Below are positions 16,962 to 28,952 of a stretch of 64,000 nucleotides of DNA, piece after piece. The translations under genes were made by a program, and so were the position numbers. This stretch comes from Fluviicoccus keumensis (GTDB lineage: Bacteria; Pseudomonadota; Gammaproteobacteria; Pseudomonadales; Moraxellaceae), in assembly GCF_004217445.1 (NCBI RefSeq), contig NZ_SHKX01000015.1, positions 124,001 to 188,000 of the forward strand. The letters run 5' to 3'. Position 1 is the stretch's first letter; every line of letters begins with the position of its first letter. The notes beneath the pieces were generated by a model, which did no database searches, was not told where the DNA came from, and saw nothing but the letters and a program-made list of their open reading frames with translations.

Positions 16962-17758
16962 TGCCGCTGCTGACCCTGGAGCCAGAGCTTGATCTCTGGC
17001 TCCTCTTTCATGAAAACAAGCTTGTTGTTCACGCCGAAACCGGTAGTCCGCTGCTCGCGGAGCCGGTTTTTGACTTTCCCCCCGAAGCTGTCCATCTGGT
17101 TGAGCAGACCGCGGCTCGTCGTGTGCGAACCGCACGCCTGACCGGTTTCGCCCCGTCCCCGGATTACCGCTTGCGCGGATTGCGCGAGTTGCTGCTGGAT
17201 GAGTCCCAAGAGGCGTTTCGTCTGGCGGCAACCGCCCTGCAGGTGCTGGAGTGGGATCGCAACCATCGTTTCTGCAGTCATTGCGGATCGTCAACCGTCC
17301 CCCATCCCAAGGGTGAGCGCGCCAAGGTCTGCCCGGTTTGCGAGTACAGCCAGTATCCCCGTATCCAGCCCTGTGTGATTGTGGCAATTACCCGCGACGA
17401 TCACATCCTGCTGGCGCGGGCCCAGCGCTACAACATCCCGATGTACAGCCTGCTGGCCGGTTTCGTGGAAGTTGGTGAAACCCTGGAGGAGGCCGTGGCG
17501 CGCGAGGTGGCGGAGGAGTCGGGGGTGCGGGTGGACAAGCTTTGCTATTTCGGCAGCCAGTCCTGGCCTTTTCCAAGCAATCTGATGCTGGCCTTCCGCG
17601 CCGAATGGGCCGGCGGCGACATTGTGATTCAGGAAGAGGAGATCATGGATGCACAATTCTTCCACTATAGGAACCTGCCGATGATTCCTCCAGCCGGTAG
17701 CATAGCCTACAGTCTGATCATGGCGGCGGTAGACGAGCTGACCGCCAAATACGGCTAA
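16961..17758 (+). CDS. nudC: NADH pyrophosphatase / NAD-capped RNA decapping Nudix hydrolase
   Basis: A 265-residue NudC. A four-Cys zinc site (CSHC ... CPVC, about residues 105-126) is followed by the Nudix box, with Gly in GFVEVGE and REVAEESGV around 165-187. It hydrolyses NAD(H) to NMN(H) and AMP and removes NAD caps from RNA. The NudC-specific motif normally written SQPWPFPxS reads SQSWPFPSN here, a Pro-to-Ser change at the third position. The start overlaps the fimL stop by one base, so the genes are coupled. Confidence 0.93.
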   Translation: MPLLTLEPELDLWLLFHENKLVVHAETGSPLLAEPVFDFPPEAVHLVEQTAARRVRTARLTGFAPSPDYRLRGLRELLLDESQEAFRLAATALQVLEWDRNHRFCSHCGSSTVPHPKGERAKVCPVCEYSQYPRIQPCVIVAITRDDHILLARAQRYNIPMYSLLAGFVEVGETLEEAVAREVAEESGVRVDKLCYFGSQSWPFPSNLMLAFRAEWAGGDIVIQEEEIMDAQFFHYRNLPMIPPAGSIAYSLIMAAVDELTAKYG

Positions 17759-17784
17759 GCCAAACCCGCCTTTACGGAGTCACT

Positions 17785-18837
17785 ATGGTTGACATGTTGC
17801 TGCAATACGGACTTTTTCTGGCCAAGGCCATCACGGTGGTCATCGCTGCCATGTTCGTCATTATTACCGTGGCCAATCTGGGTGAGCGGCGGCGGCACAG
17901 CGAGGACGATGGCGATATCGAGATCATGCGGCTGAACGACCGTTACGAGCATTTCGCCGATGTCCTGCGCATGGCGGTGCTCGACAAGGCCGAGTTCAAG
18001 GCGTTCCTGAAATCCGAAAAGGACCGTGAGAAAGCCGAAAGCAAGAAGGATTCCGCCAAGACCGGTGATGAAGCCAAAGGCAGACGCCGTATTTTCGTGA
18101 TCCATTTCAATGGCGACATGCGCGCTTCGGCAACGGATAACCTCCGTCAGGAAATTACCGCCATTCTGACGATGGCCGAGGCCCGTGACGAGGTTGTGGT
18201 CTGTCTGGAAAGCCCGGGCGGCATGGTTCATGGCTACGGTCTTGCCGCCTCGCAACTGGCGCGTATCCGGCAGAATAATGTGCCCCTGACCATCTGTGTG
18301 GACAAGGTGGCGGCCAGCGGCGGCTACATGATGGCCTGTCTGGGCAATACCATTATGGCGGCTCCGTTCGCGATTGTGGGCTCCATCGGCGTGGTGGCGC
18401 AGATTCCCAACTTTCATCGCCTGCTGGATAAATGGGACATTGATTTCGAAGTGCTGACCGCCGGGGAATACAAGCGCACCCTGACCGTATTCGGGGAAAA
18501 TACCGATGCCGGGCGGGAAAAATTCGTGGAGGAGCTGGAGGATACGCATACGCTCTTCAAGGACTTCGTCAAGGATTACCGCCCCGCGCTGGACATCGCC
18601 AAAGTGGCGACCGGTGAGCACTGGTACGGCCGTCGCGCCGTGGATCTGGGGTTGATAGACAAGCTGATGACCAGCGACGAATACCTGCAAACGGCCAGCA
18701 AGGAAGCGGATATCTTTGCGGTCCGCTTTGTGCAGAAGGTTCCTTTGCTGCAACGCGTGGGATTGGTGGCGGCCTCCAGTCTTGACCGGGTGCTGCTGGG
18801 CTGGTGGGAGCGTTTGGTGCAGCGCCCTCGTTTCTGA
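17785..18837 (+). CDS. sohB: Inner-membrane peptidase SohB (S49 family)
   Basis: A 350-residue signal-peptide-peptidase-A-type serine protease. An N-terminal membrane helix (about 10-30) is followed by a charged Lys/Glu segment (about 65-95) and the S49 domain. The catalytic Ser lies in VDKVAASGGYMMACLG, and the general-base Lys is expected in the EYKRTLTVFGENT region. RRIFVIHFNGDMRASA opens the conserved domain. ACGGAG precedes the ATG. Its precise targets are not established; in E. coli, extra SohB suppresses a degP mutant. It is downstream of nudC by 26 bases and is likely in the same transcript. Confidence 0.92.
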   Translation: MVDMLLQYGLFLAKAITVVIAAMFVIITVANLGERRRHSEDDGDIEIMRLNDRYEHFADVLRMAVLDKAEFKAFLKSEKDREKAESKKDSAKTGDEAKGRRRIFVIHFNGDMRASATDNLRQEITAILTMAEARDEVVVCLESPGGMVHGYGLAASQLARIRQNNVPLTICVDKVAASGGYMMACLGNTIMAAPFAIVGSIGVVAQIPNFHRLLDKWDIDFEVLTAGEYKRTLTVFGENTDAGREKFVEELEDTHTLFKDFVKDYRPALDIAKVATGEHWYGRRAVDLGLIDKLMTSDEYLQTASKEADIFAVRFVQKVPLLQRVGLVAASSLDRVLLGWWERLVQRPRF

Positions 18838-18858
18838 TAACCGGCGGGAGTGGCGGAC

Positions 18859-20376
18859 ATGACAGGATTTGCCGAATACGATCGTTATGATGCCCTCGGG
18901 CTGGCGGAATTGGTGAAGCGGGGCGAAGTTTCCCCGGTGGAACTGCTGGAAGAGGCGATCGAACGCCGCAACCGTATCAATCCCTTCATCAACGCCGTCA
19001 TTCTGGATATGGGCCGTCAGGCCCGCGAAACGCTCAGACAAGGGGTTCCGGATGGTCCGTTCTCCGGCGTCCCTTTTTTGATCAAGGATCTGCTGGCTGC
19101 CTATGCCGGAGTTCCCCTGACCAGCGGCAGCCGTGCTTATCGGCACTATATTCCAGACTTCGACAGCGAAATGGTGAAGCGCTACAAGGCTTCCGGGGCA
19201 GTCATCTTTGGCAAAACCAACACACCCGAATTCGGTTTGATGGGGGTGACCGAGCCCGCTCTCTACGGGATCACGCGCAATCCCTGGCATCTGGAGCGTA
19301 CGCCCGGTGGCTCCAGCGGCGGAGCGGCGGCGGCCGTTGCTGCCGGGATCGTCCCCATGGCCAGTGGCGGCGACGGCGGTGGCAGCTTGCGCATTCCGGC
19401 CTCCTGTTGCGGACTTGTCGGCTTCAAGGCTACCCGCGGCCGCAATCCGCACGGGCCGGCCGTATCCGAACCCTGGTTCGGGCAGGTGCAGGAAGGCGTG
19501 ATCAGCCGTTCGGTACGCGATACCGCCGCCATGCTCGATGCGACGCATGGCCCGGATCAGGGCGCACTGTATGCCGCTCCATCGTATAGCGGGCGCTTTC
19601 TGGATGAAGTCTCGGTCGCGCCGGGTCGCTTGCGCATTGCCTGGACGGCGGAACCGTTGCTGCGTGACGGTGTCATGGAGCCGGAATGCCTGAAGGGGCT
19701 GGAGGCCACGGTCCGTTTGTTGGAGTCGCTCGGTCATGAGGTGGTGGAGGCGGCGCCGGTGCTGGACAAGCAGGCGCTGGCCGAAGGCTATCTGCTGCGT
19801 ATTGCCGCCGCGACGGCCGGTGAGGTCGGTGAAGCAGAGCGGACGCTGGGCCGCCGTCTCACGCTGGACGACTTTGAGACCGAGACCTGGTCACTGGTTC
19901 GTCTGGGCCAATCCTTCACCGCTGGCGCGCTCGATAACGCCAACCGGCTGATCTATGGCCAGTTGCGGCGCTTCGATGCTTTCATGCAGGGTTATGATGT
20001 CTTCCTGACCCCGACGCTGGCCTCGCCACCGCCGGGATTCGGCGAGTTCCGCCTCAAGGGCGCCGAAAAGTGGCTGGCCCCTTTGGCCAAGCGTTTTCCG
20101 GTCGGTCCGCTGGTGCACCTCTTGCCGATCCTGACCCGTCTCGCCGAGCAGAATTTCCGTTGGGTGACTTCCACACCGGTTATGAACATGAGTGGTCATC
20201 CTTCAGTCTCGCTGCCTTTGCACTGGACGACCGATAACCTGCCGGTGGGGATGATGTTCACTGGCCGCTTCGGCGATGAGGCAACCCTGTTCCGGCTGGC
20301 GGGGCAGTTGGAGAAAGCCTCACCATGGGCGCACCGGTGTGCGCCGGTCCATGCGGGCTCGTCTGGCCTGAAATGA
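18859..20376 (+). CDS. Amidase (amidase-signature family)
   Basis: A 505-residue amidase-signature hydrolase with the Ser-cisSer-Lys triad: Lys in PFLIKDLLAAYAGVP, the cis-Ser in TPGGSSGGAAAAVAAG and the nucleophile Ser in GGDGGGSLRIPASCCG. Such enzymes cleave carboxamides; the substrate cannot be predicted, and family members range from 6-aminohexanoate dimer hydrolases to fatty acid amide hydrolases. The ATG at 18859 has GGGAG eight bases upstream; a GTG nine bases earlier is also in frame. It lies 21 bases after sohB. No signal peptide is seen, so it is probably cytoplasmic. Confidence 0.9.
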   Translation: MTGFAEYDRYDALGLAELVKRGEVSPVELLEEAIERRNRINPFINAVILDMGRQARETLRQGVPDGPFSGVPFLIKDLLAAYAGVPLTSGSRAYRHYIPDFDSEMVKRYKASGAVIFGKTNTPEFGLMGVTEPALYGITRNPWHLERTPGGSSGGAAAAVAAGIVPMASGGDGGGSLRIPASCCGLVGFKATRGRNPHGPAVSEPWFGQVQEGVISRSVRDTAAMLDATHGPDQGALYAAPSYSGRFLDEVSVAPGRLRIAWTAEPLLRDGVMEPECLKGLEATVRLLESLGHEVVEAAPVLDKQALAEGYLLRIAAATAGEVGEAERTLGRRLTLDDFETETWSLVRLGQSFTAGALDNANRLIYGQLRRFDAFMQGYDVFLTPTLASPPPGFGEFRLKGAEKWLAPLAKRFPVGPLVHLLPILTRLAEQNFRWVTSTPVMNMSGHPSVSLPLHWTTDNLPVGMMFTGRFGDEATLFRLAGQLEKASPWAHRCAPVHAGSSGLK

Positions 20377-20467
20377 CTGGAATAATGGCATTTTGATCCA
20401 TCACCGTATGCGCGGTAAACAACGATACTGATCTCATCGCTCAACGCGTTAACCCGAGATCATCGCC

Positions 20468-21328
20468 ATGACCACGAAAAAAACAGTGACCCCGGCAGGG
20501 ACTCCCAATATTCCGGTTCGCCGCATGGATTTTGAATTTGATGATGCTATTCCGCTGTACTGGTTCGACAACAATCCGCTCCTGACCATGCTGCTGACCG
20601 GTTTGTCATGTACGTTCCCGGAAGGGGAGCGCATGTTCATGCGCGCCGTGCGTCATTATCAGGACCGCATCACCGATCCGGATTTACAAAAGGAAGTGCG
20701 CGCCTTTATCGGGCAAGAGGCGCATCACGGCAAGGAGCATGAGGCCTTCAACAACCTGATGGCGCGCAAGGGCTTGCCCATTGAGCAAATCACCACTTTC
20801 GTCAAGAAGGCCATCGCCAAGGAGGAAAGTGTTTTCTCCAAGGAGCGCATGCTGGCCAAGACGTGTGCGCTGGAACACTTTACCGCCATGTTTGCGGAAA
20901 CGGTGCTGGAGCATCCGGAATTCCTGGATGCGATTGACGAGCGCTTGCGCCCGCTGTGGTTATGGCATGCGGTCGAAGAAAGCGAGCACAAGGCCGTGGC
21001 CTTCGATGTTTATCAGCAGCAGGTAGGCAGTTACTGGACACGCACCAGTGAAATGGCGCTGACAACAGTGTTGTTCAGCTTTTTTACCGGCTTCCATACC
21101 GTTCAGCTGCTGCACCATCAGGGCGAACTGGGTAATTGGCGCGCCGTGGCGACCGGTTTGGGCAAGCTGGCTGGCCCCAAGGGCTTCTTCCGGGGCATGC
21201 TGCCGCGTTATCTGGCGTATTACCGTCCGGATTTTCATCCCAACCAGAGCGACAGCCGTGCTTTGCGTGAGAAAGGCCTGCGTTTGCTGAAGGACTATCT
21301 GGGCGACAAGATGCCGCTGGCGGCCTGA
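20468..21328 (+). CDS. Predicted metal-dependent hydrolase (PF10118 type, ferritin-like diiron motifs)
   Basis: A 286-residue helical protein matching the family annotated as predicted metal-dependent hydrolase. Potential metal ligands recur in a ferritin-like pattern: PEGERMF, GQEAHHGKEHEAF, ALEHFTAMFAE and AVEESEHKAVAFDVY. That E ... ExxHH ... E ... ExxH spacing suggests a carboxylate-bridged diiron site. The biochemical function is not established. One or two hydrophobic segments in the C-terminal half (TTVLFSFFTGFHTVQLL) suggest membrane contact. It stands with its own upstream gap of 91 bases. The nearby desaturase is another possible diiron protein, so an oxidative role in lipid metabolism is possible but speculative. 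Confidence 0.75.
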   Translation: MTTKKTVTPAGTPNIPVRRMDFEFDDAIPLYWFDNNPLLTMLLTGLSCTFPEGERMFMRAVRHYQDRITDPDLQKEVRAFIGQEAHHGKEHEAFNNLMARKGLPIEQITTFVKKAIAKEESVFSKERMLAKTCALEHFTAMFAETVLEHPEFLDAIDERLRPLWLWHAVEESEHKAVAFDVYQQQVGSYWTRTSEMALTTVLFSFFTGFHTVQLLHHQGELGNWRAVATGLGKLAGPKGFFRGMLPRYLAYYRPDFHPNQSDSRALREKGLRLLKDYLGDKMPLAA

Positions 21329-21403
21329 CGCTGCAATTTTCATCCGGGCGTTACCAGAAGTTGGTTGCGCCCTTGTCGGAGGCTACCCACTCCCCGGAAA
21401 TCT

Positions 21404-21438
21404 CTGTCACAATGCTTTACATCTGACTGTTGTGACAG
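21404..21438. promoter_or_regulatory. Perfect 9-bp dyad upstream of the AI-2E family gene (possible operator)
   Basis: CTGTCACAA at 21404-21412 is repeated inverted as TTGTGACAG at 21430-21438, with a 17-base spacer, ending ten bases before the ATG at 21449. It could be a regulator binding site or a leader hairpin near the ribosome site. The orientation (TCACA...TGTGA) is the reverse of a CRP/Vfr site. Confidence 0.4.
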
Positions 21439-21448
21439 GGAACCCCTC

Positions 21449-22495
21449 ATGCTGCCCGGCTATTTCAACCAGGCCCGCAATGCCCGTTTCATCACGTTCC
21501 TTTTTGTGGGCGGTGTCTTCCTGCTGGCCGTCCGCATGGGACTGCTGGTGCCCATGTATTCCGGCTTGCTGGCGTATGCCATGGTGCTGAAGACATCCGG
21601 CACCATTGTGGATGAAAAGATCCGTTCGGCGCGTTCGAAGTGGGTGGCGACCGCACTGGTCGCTACCTTGGTGGTGATTGTGCTGGTTGTGGCGGGAGCG
21701 ATTATTCATCTGCTGCTCAAGGCCAGCACGGATGTCCATGACCTATTGCTGAAGATGAGTGAAATTCTGACCTCGGCCCGTAACTGGCTGCCGGAGCGGA
21801 TGAGCCAGGCCATTCCGCAGCAAAGCGAATTGCTGAACAAGATTTCCGAGTGGCTACGAACGCATGCAACCGAGATCGGCACCTTCGGGCTGGGCGCCCT
21901 GAAAGGGGTGGGCTATGTGTTGTTCGGCGTGCTGTTGGGGGCGATGGTGGCGGTTTCCGACGCGACCCGTTCTGCGCCGCTGGGCCCGGTCAGTCGCCGG
22001 ATGCTGCAACAAGTGGAAGGTCTGCGTGAGTCGTTCTGGCGCGTCGCCTCGGCGCAGCTGCGCATTTCCGCCCTCAATACCACACTGACCAGTATCTATC
22101 TGCTGGTGTTGCTGCCGTTGTTCGGCGTCGAGATTCCGCTTAGCAAGACGCTGATTGCCGTCACGTTCCTGGCAGGGCTGCTACCCGTCATCGGCAACCT
22201 GATTTCGAACTCCGCGATTACCGTCATCAGCTTGAGCGTGTCCTTTGAAGTCGCGATCGCCGCCCTGGTCTTCCTGATTGTCATCCACAAGCTGGAATAC
22301 TTTGTGAACGCCCGTATTGTCGGCACCAGCATTAACGCCCGTGCCTGGGAAATCCTGCTGTGGATGCTGGTGATGGAGCGCCTGTTCGGTCTGGTTGGTG
22401 TGGCGGCGGCGCCGGTGTTTTATGCCTGGTTCAAGGAAGAATGGCATTTGTGGGATCGTCCCGGCAGCAGCCCGGTCAATCTGGAGCAGGGCTGA
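21449..22495 (+). CDS. AI-2E family transporter (PerM/YdiK-like membrane protein)
   Basis: A 348-residue polytopic membrane protein of the AI-2E transporter family, with about seven helices. Helices occur near the N-terminus (FITFLFVGGVFLLAVRMGLL), at about 55-90 and 150-170, and in the C-terminal cluster (IPLSKTLIAVTFLAGLLPVIG, then NLISNSAITVISLS). The periplasmic domain between the second and third regions is typical. The family exports autoinducer-2, or acts as Na+/H+ exchangers or permeases in some members; the substrate here is unknown. The ATG at 21449 gives the usual N-terminus; the longer frame would cross the dyad. Confidence 0.85.
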   Translation: MLPGYFNQARNARFITFLFVGGVFLLAVRMGLLVPMYSGLLAYAMVLKTSGTIVDEKIRSARSKWVATALVATLVVIVLVVAGAIIHLLLKASTDVHDLLLKMSEILTSARNWLPERMSQAIPQQSELLNKISEWLRTHATEIGTFGLGALKGVGYVLFGVLLGAMVAVSDATRSAPLGPVSRRMLQQVEGLRESFWRVASAQLRISALNTTLTSIYLLVLLPLFGVEIPLSKTLIAVTFLAGLLPVIGNLISNSAITVISLSVSFEVAIAALVFLIVIHKLEYFVNARIVGTSINARAWEILLWMLVMERLFGLVGVAAAPVFYAWFKEEWHLWDRPGSSPVNLEQG

Positions 22496-22629
22496 TATCC
22501 GGCTCGGCCCGGAGTCTGTCGGGCCATGCATGACAGCCCGGAGGCCCGCGTGATAGATTCCCATTCCTTTTCAGCCGGGTCGTCCCGGTTAAACCCTCAT
22601 AACAACAGCATTCGGGTTGAAACACTGTC

Positions 22630-23457
22630 GTGACCTTGGAAGAGATTTACGCAAAGAACAAGACGGTTGAAGGCCGCATCCTGAAATTCCGGGCTGACCG
22701 CGGGCCGGTCACCTATATTTTCGGCCTGTTTGTCGTGCAACTGCTGGCATGGTGGTATCTGCCGCTGTGGGGGGCGGTTGTCGCCGGGATACTGCTGCTG
22801 CCGTTCCTTGGCACCAGCGCCATCTACAACCATCACCAGCAACACCATAACGCGTTCCTGTCGCCGTTTCTGAACCGGGTGTTTGAAACCGTGCTGGGGA
22901 CGCAGACCATGATCACGTCCTATGCCTGGGTGTTACACCACAACTTCGGCCATCATCCCAACTACATGAACCAGCCGCCCGACGAAGATGAAGACGAATC
23001 CCGCTGGGCCCGTCCTGACGGCAGCCTGATGACCCGCCCCGAATACACGCTGAACCTGCTGTTCCGGGCGTCCTATGACAGCATCCTGGTCGGCATCCGC
23101 AAGCGGCCGAAGGTATTGCTGTATTTCACGCTGATGTTCCTGCCGTATCTGGCGGTGCAGGCGGCCTTGGCCTGGGTGAACTGGCAGAACTACCTGGCGG
23201 TGTTCCTGGTTCCGTCATTCATGATGCTGCTGTATGTTTATGACCTGACCTACGAACACCATAGCGGCCTGTATACCAAGAACCATTACGAAGCCTCGCG
23301 CAACCGCGTCGGCCGGCTCTACAACATTCGCACCTGTAACCTGGGCTACCACACCGCACATCACATCAAGCCGTTCATCCACTGGTCGTTGTTGCCGTAT
23401 TACCATGTACTGATTGCCGACAAAATCCCGCCGCACTGTTATGTAAAGTGCCGTTGA
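22630..23457 (+). CDS. Fatty acid desaturase-like membrane protein
   Basis: A 275-residue integral membrane protein with three histidine boxes of the membrane diiron desaturase/hydroxylase type: NHHQQHHN (about 67), LHHNFGHHPNY (about 103) and YHTAHHIKP (about 238). Hydrophobic pairs lie at about 25-62 and 160-205. The chemistry would be O2-dependent oxidation of a lipid chain; whether it is a desaturase, hydroxylase or other is not decidable. The start is GTG with a weak ribosome site, so it could lie a few codons downstream. A terminator follows the stop directly. Confidence 0.8.
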   Translation: MTLEEIYAKNKTVEGRILKFRADRGPVTYIFGLFVVQLLAWWYLPLWGAVVAGILLLPFLGTSAIYNHHQQHHNAFLSPFLNRVFETVLGTQTMITSYAWVLHHNFGHHPNYMNQPPDEDEDESRWARPDGSLMTRPEYTLNLLFRASYDSILVGIRKRPKVLLYFTLMFLPYLAVQAALAWVNWQNYLAVFLVPSFMMLLYVYDLTYEHHSGLYTKNHYEASRNRVGRLYNIRTCNLGYHTAHHIKPFIHWSLLPYYHVLIADKIPPHCYVKCR

Positions 23458-23463
23458 TGTCTG

Positions 23464-23489
23464 AACGCCGGAGAAATCCGGCGTTTTCT
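23464..23489 (+). terminator. Terminator after the desaturase gene
   Basis: ACGCCGG-AGAAAT-CCGGCGT followed by TTTCTT, seven bases after the stop codon. Confidence 0.75.
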
Positions 23490-23566
23490 TGTCCGGGCAG
23501 GCTGGTTACCCGAAGCACAATCGGGTTTATACTGAAATAGTAAATACTTTTTAAGGATGGAAAACC

Positions 23567-24055
23567 ATGAACCTGAGAGACTGGGCGACCCCGCTGACCA
23601 TGGGCAGCTTCATGCTGATGGCTGTCACCGGGCTGTTGATGTTTTTTGAAATTGATACCGGTTTCAACAAACCGGCTCACGAGTGGTTGAGTTGGGCCTT
23701 GCTGGCGGGTGTCGGTATGCACGTAACGGCCAATATCCATGGGGCGAAAAGGCATTTCCAGCATCGCCCCGCGTTTGCGATCGTCGGTGTGTTTGTGGTG
23801 GTTCTTGGTTTGTCGTTCATGCCGGCTCCCAAGGGCGGCGAGGACTCCGGCCGTGCATTGGCGATGGATGCCCTGTTGTCCCGACCGCTGTCCATGGTCG
23901 CCCAATTGGCAGGTAAGGATGTATCAACCGTCGTGACGGATCTGGAAAAGAGCGGGGTGAAAATCAGCGCCGACCAGAGTCTGCAACAGGTACTGGGTGA
24001 GGATCATGATGAGCAAATGGATGCCTTGGGCGTGATTTTCGCGAAGCAGAACTGA
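23567..24055 (+). CDS. Small membrane protein, DUF4405-like
   Basis: A 162-residue protein with three predicted membrane helices (about 10-28, 43-60, 70-86) and a soluble C-terminal part. Conserved-looking histidines flank helix 2 (His38 in KPAHEW, His52 in GMHVT, His58, His63), a layout seen in DUF4405 proteins, which resemble di-heme cytochrome b fragments. The C-terminal segment (AQLAGKDVSTVVTDLEKSG ... SLQQVLG) resembles a small helical domain often found in this group. AAGGATGG precedes the ATG, and a TATACT box sits at 23528. Function unknown; electron transfer is only a suggestion. Confidence 0.6.
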   Translation: MNLRDWATPLTMGSFMLMAVTGLLMFFEIDTGFNKPAHEWLSWALLAGVGMHVTANIHGAKRHFQHRPAFAIVGVFVVVLGLSFMPAPKGGEDSGRALAMDALLSRPLSMVAQLAGKDVSTVVTDLEKSGVKISADQSLQQVLGEDHDEQMDALGVIFAKQN

Positions 24056-24071
24056 ATCACGGATAAACCAG

Positions 24072-24095
24072 AAAGGGGCTTCAAGCCCCTTTTTG
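24072..24095. terminator. Bidirectional terminator between the DUF4405-like and MAPEG genes
   Basis: AAAGGGGCTT and AAGCCCCTTT form a hairpin with T-runs on both sides, lying between the two convergent stops. Confidence 0.85.
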
Positions 24096-24097
24096 AT

Positions 24098-24493
24098 TTA
24101 CAGGGGCGATACCGGAGCCATAATGCCCTGATAGATACACAGCAGTCCGCAGATAATCAGCAGCAGGAAAGTCAGCACGGTGCCCCAATAGCGGCCAAAC
24201 TTGAATTGCAAGCTGAAGGACAGCGCATACCCATGCAGCAGTCGGGCAACCACCAGTGTCGCCCCCAGCGCATGCAGCAACCAGGCCGGGTAGTGACTGG
24301 CTTCGAGAAAACCAAGCATCAGCAGAATGAAAGGGACGTATTCGGTGAAGTTGCCATGTCCCCGGATGCGACGCAGCAGTTCCGGGTTGCCGCCATCACC
24401 CAGACTGACAACATGGCGCATTTGTACGACGCGGAAGCTGAGGGCAAGAAACCACAGGGCAAGCAGGCCTGCGTAAAGCGGAACAATGGTCAT
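24098..24493 (-). CDS. MAPEG family membrane protein
   Basis: A 131-residue four-helix membrane protein of the MAPEG (membrane-associated eicosanoid/glutathione metabolism) family. The family pattern is recognisable: RVVQMRHVVSLGDGG, then LLRRIRGHGNFTEYVPFILL, where RxxxNxxE-like residues lie in helix 2, and ARLLHGYALS. Bacterial homologues (YecN-like) are mostly uncharacterised; some have glutathione transferase or peroxidase activity. The frame continues far upstream, but the protein family begins at MTIVPLYAG (24493). It is divergent from the FHA gene. Confidence 0.85.
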   Translation of the reverse strand: MTIVPLYAGLLALWFLALSFRVVQMRHVVSLGDGGNPELLRRIRGHGNFTEYVPFILLMLGFLEASHYPAWLLHALGATLVVARLLHGYALSFSLQFKFGRYWGTVLTFLLLIICGLLCIYQGIMAPVSPL

Positions 24494-24625
24494 GATGTTT
24501 CCGGGGGTGGTTGGAGGGCGCTTCATTCTGGCATACGCCATGGGGCGCGCCAATTTCTTGATGTGGTTTTGCCGTTTATGGCATGCTCCAGACTGGTTTA
24601 CCCCGATACCCTCCAAGGTGCTTCC

Positions 24626-25057
24626 ATGCTGACGCTGGTGATTCTCAAATGTCCCCCGGGCGTTTCCATGCCGGATCGTCGCGCTGTGCCACTGACCGGC
24701 GTGCTGACCATCGGTCGCAGCCCCGACTGCACCTTGCCCCTGCCGGATCAGCACGTCAGCCGGGAGCATTGCCGGATTGATCTGGTGTCGGGAAGCTGGT
24801 GGTTGCGGGTGACGGCCGGTGTGAATCCGGTTTGGGTGGGCAAAAACGAGCTGTTCAAGAATGAAGTCCAGCTGCTGCGAGTGGGTGATCAACTGCGGAT
24901 CGGCGGTTTCGAGCTGGCGGTGGTTGAAAGCAGCGCGGATGGGCTGGGGGTGCCTCACGATAATGATGAGGGATGGCCGGATGATACGACCATCGTGGAT
25001 TGGGACGCCATTTTCGCCAACAGTCTGATCTTGCGGGCAAAAACGGGCGGAGATTGA
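24626..25057 (+). CDS. FHA domain protein
   Basis: A 143-residue cytoplasmic protein consisting of one forkhead-associated domain (about residues 20-100) plus a short acidic tail. The phosphothreonine-binding signature is GRSPDCTLPLPDQHVSREHCRI, with Arg, Ser and His at the expected positions (residues 30-51). FHA domains bind phospho-Thr peptides and often partner with Ser/Thr kinases or secretion systems; no such partner is in this window. The acidic C-terminus (DNDEGWPDDTTIVDWD) contains a Thr-Thr that might be a phosphorylation site. The start at 24626 is chosen for the domain boundary and the AAGGTG upstream. Confidence 0.85.
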   Translation: MLTLVILKCPPGVSMPDRRAVPLTGVLTIGRSPDCTLPLPDQHVSREHCRIDLVSGSWWLRVTAGVNPVWVGKNELFKNEVQLLRVGDQLRIGGFELAVVESSADGLGVPHDNDEGWPDDTTIVDWDAIFANSLILRAKTGGD

Positions 25058-25087
25058 GCGCCGGTCGATGAAGGTTGGCGCTCAATC
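25052..25087. terminator. 11-bp perfect inverted repeat at the FHA/metH convergent junction
   Basis: GATTGAGCGCC (25052-25062) and GGCGCTCAATC (25077-25087) are exact reverse complements around a 14-base loop. The left arm contains the FHA gene stop. There is no T-run, so termination would be weak or Rho-assisted. Confidence 0.4.
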
Positions 25088-25112
25088 CCGAACGGCTGTC
25101 TGAAGACCTGTA

Positions 25113-28829
<3,717 letters not shown>

Positions 28830-28868
28830 GGCGGGGGACACATTGAGGGAAATCAAAAATGGGGGACT

Positions 28869-28897
28869 ATTCTAGCAAAACGGTCACGGACTGTCCC
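28869..28897 (-). promoter_or_regulatory. Putative metH promoter
   Basis: On the minus strand GGGACA (28897-28892) and TAGAAT (28874-28869) are separated by 17 bases, about 40 bases before the metH ATG. The -10 is good and the -35 moderate. Confidence 0.45.
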
Positions 28898-28915
28898 GCT
28901 GTCCGGCGGATGGGT

Positions 28916-28940
28916 ATACCTTAGTAATCTACTCGGGTAT
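28916..28940. promoter_or_regulatory. IscR type-1 operator in the nfuA promoter
   Basis: Half sites ATACCTTAGTA and TACTCGGGTAT form a 25-base dyad that agrees with the E. coli [2Fe-2S]-IscR consensus (ATASYYGACT-RWWWY-AGTCRRSTAT) at 21 of 25 positions by hand count. It covers the position of the nfuA -35 region, so binding should repress. E. coli nfuA is known to be repressed by IscR. Confidence 0.75.
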
Positions 28941-28952
28941 GATGAAAGCCGT

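Noticed and set aside
14454..17387. A 977-codon open frame on the minus strand opposite dnaQ, fimL and nudC
   Set aside because: The plus-strand genes have clear motifs and tight operon junctions. The antisense frame gives Gln/His/Arg-rich text with no domain, a usual by-product of GC-rich codon bias.
17755..19737. A 660-codon minus-strand open frame opposite sohB and the amidase
   Set aside because: Both plus-strand genes have intact catalytic motifs; the antisense frame spans the gene boundary and shows no recognisable domain.
21404..21438. The dyad before the AI-2E gene as a CRP/Vfr site
   Set aside because: A CRP-type site needs TGTGA-N6-TCACA; here the half-sites are in the opposite order and far apart.
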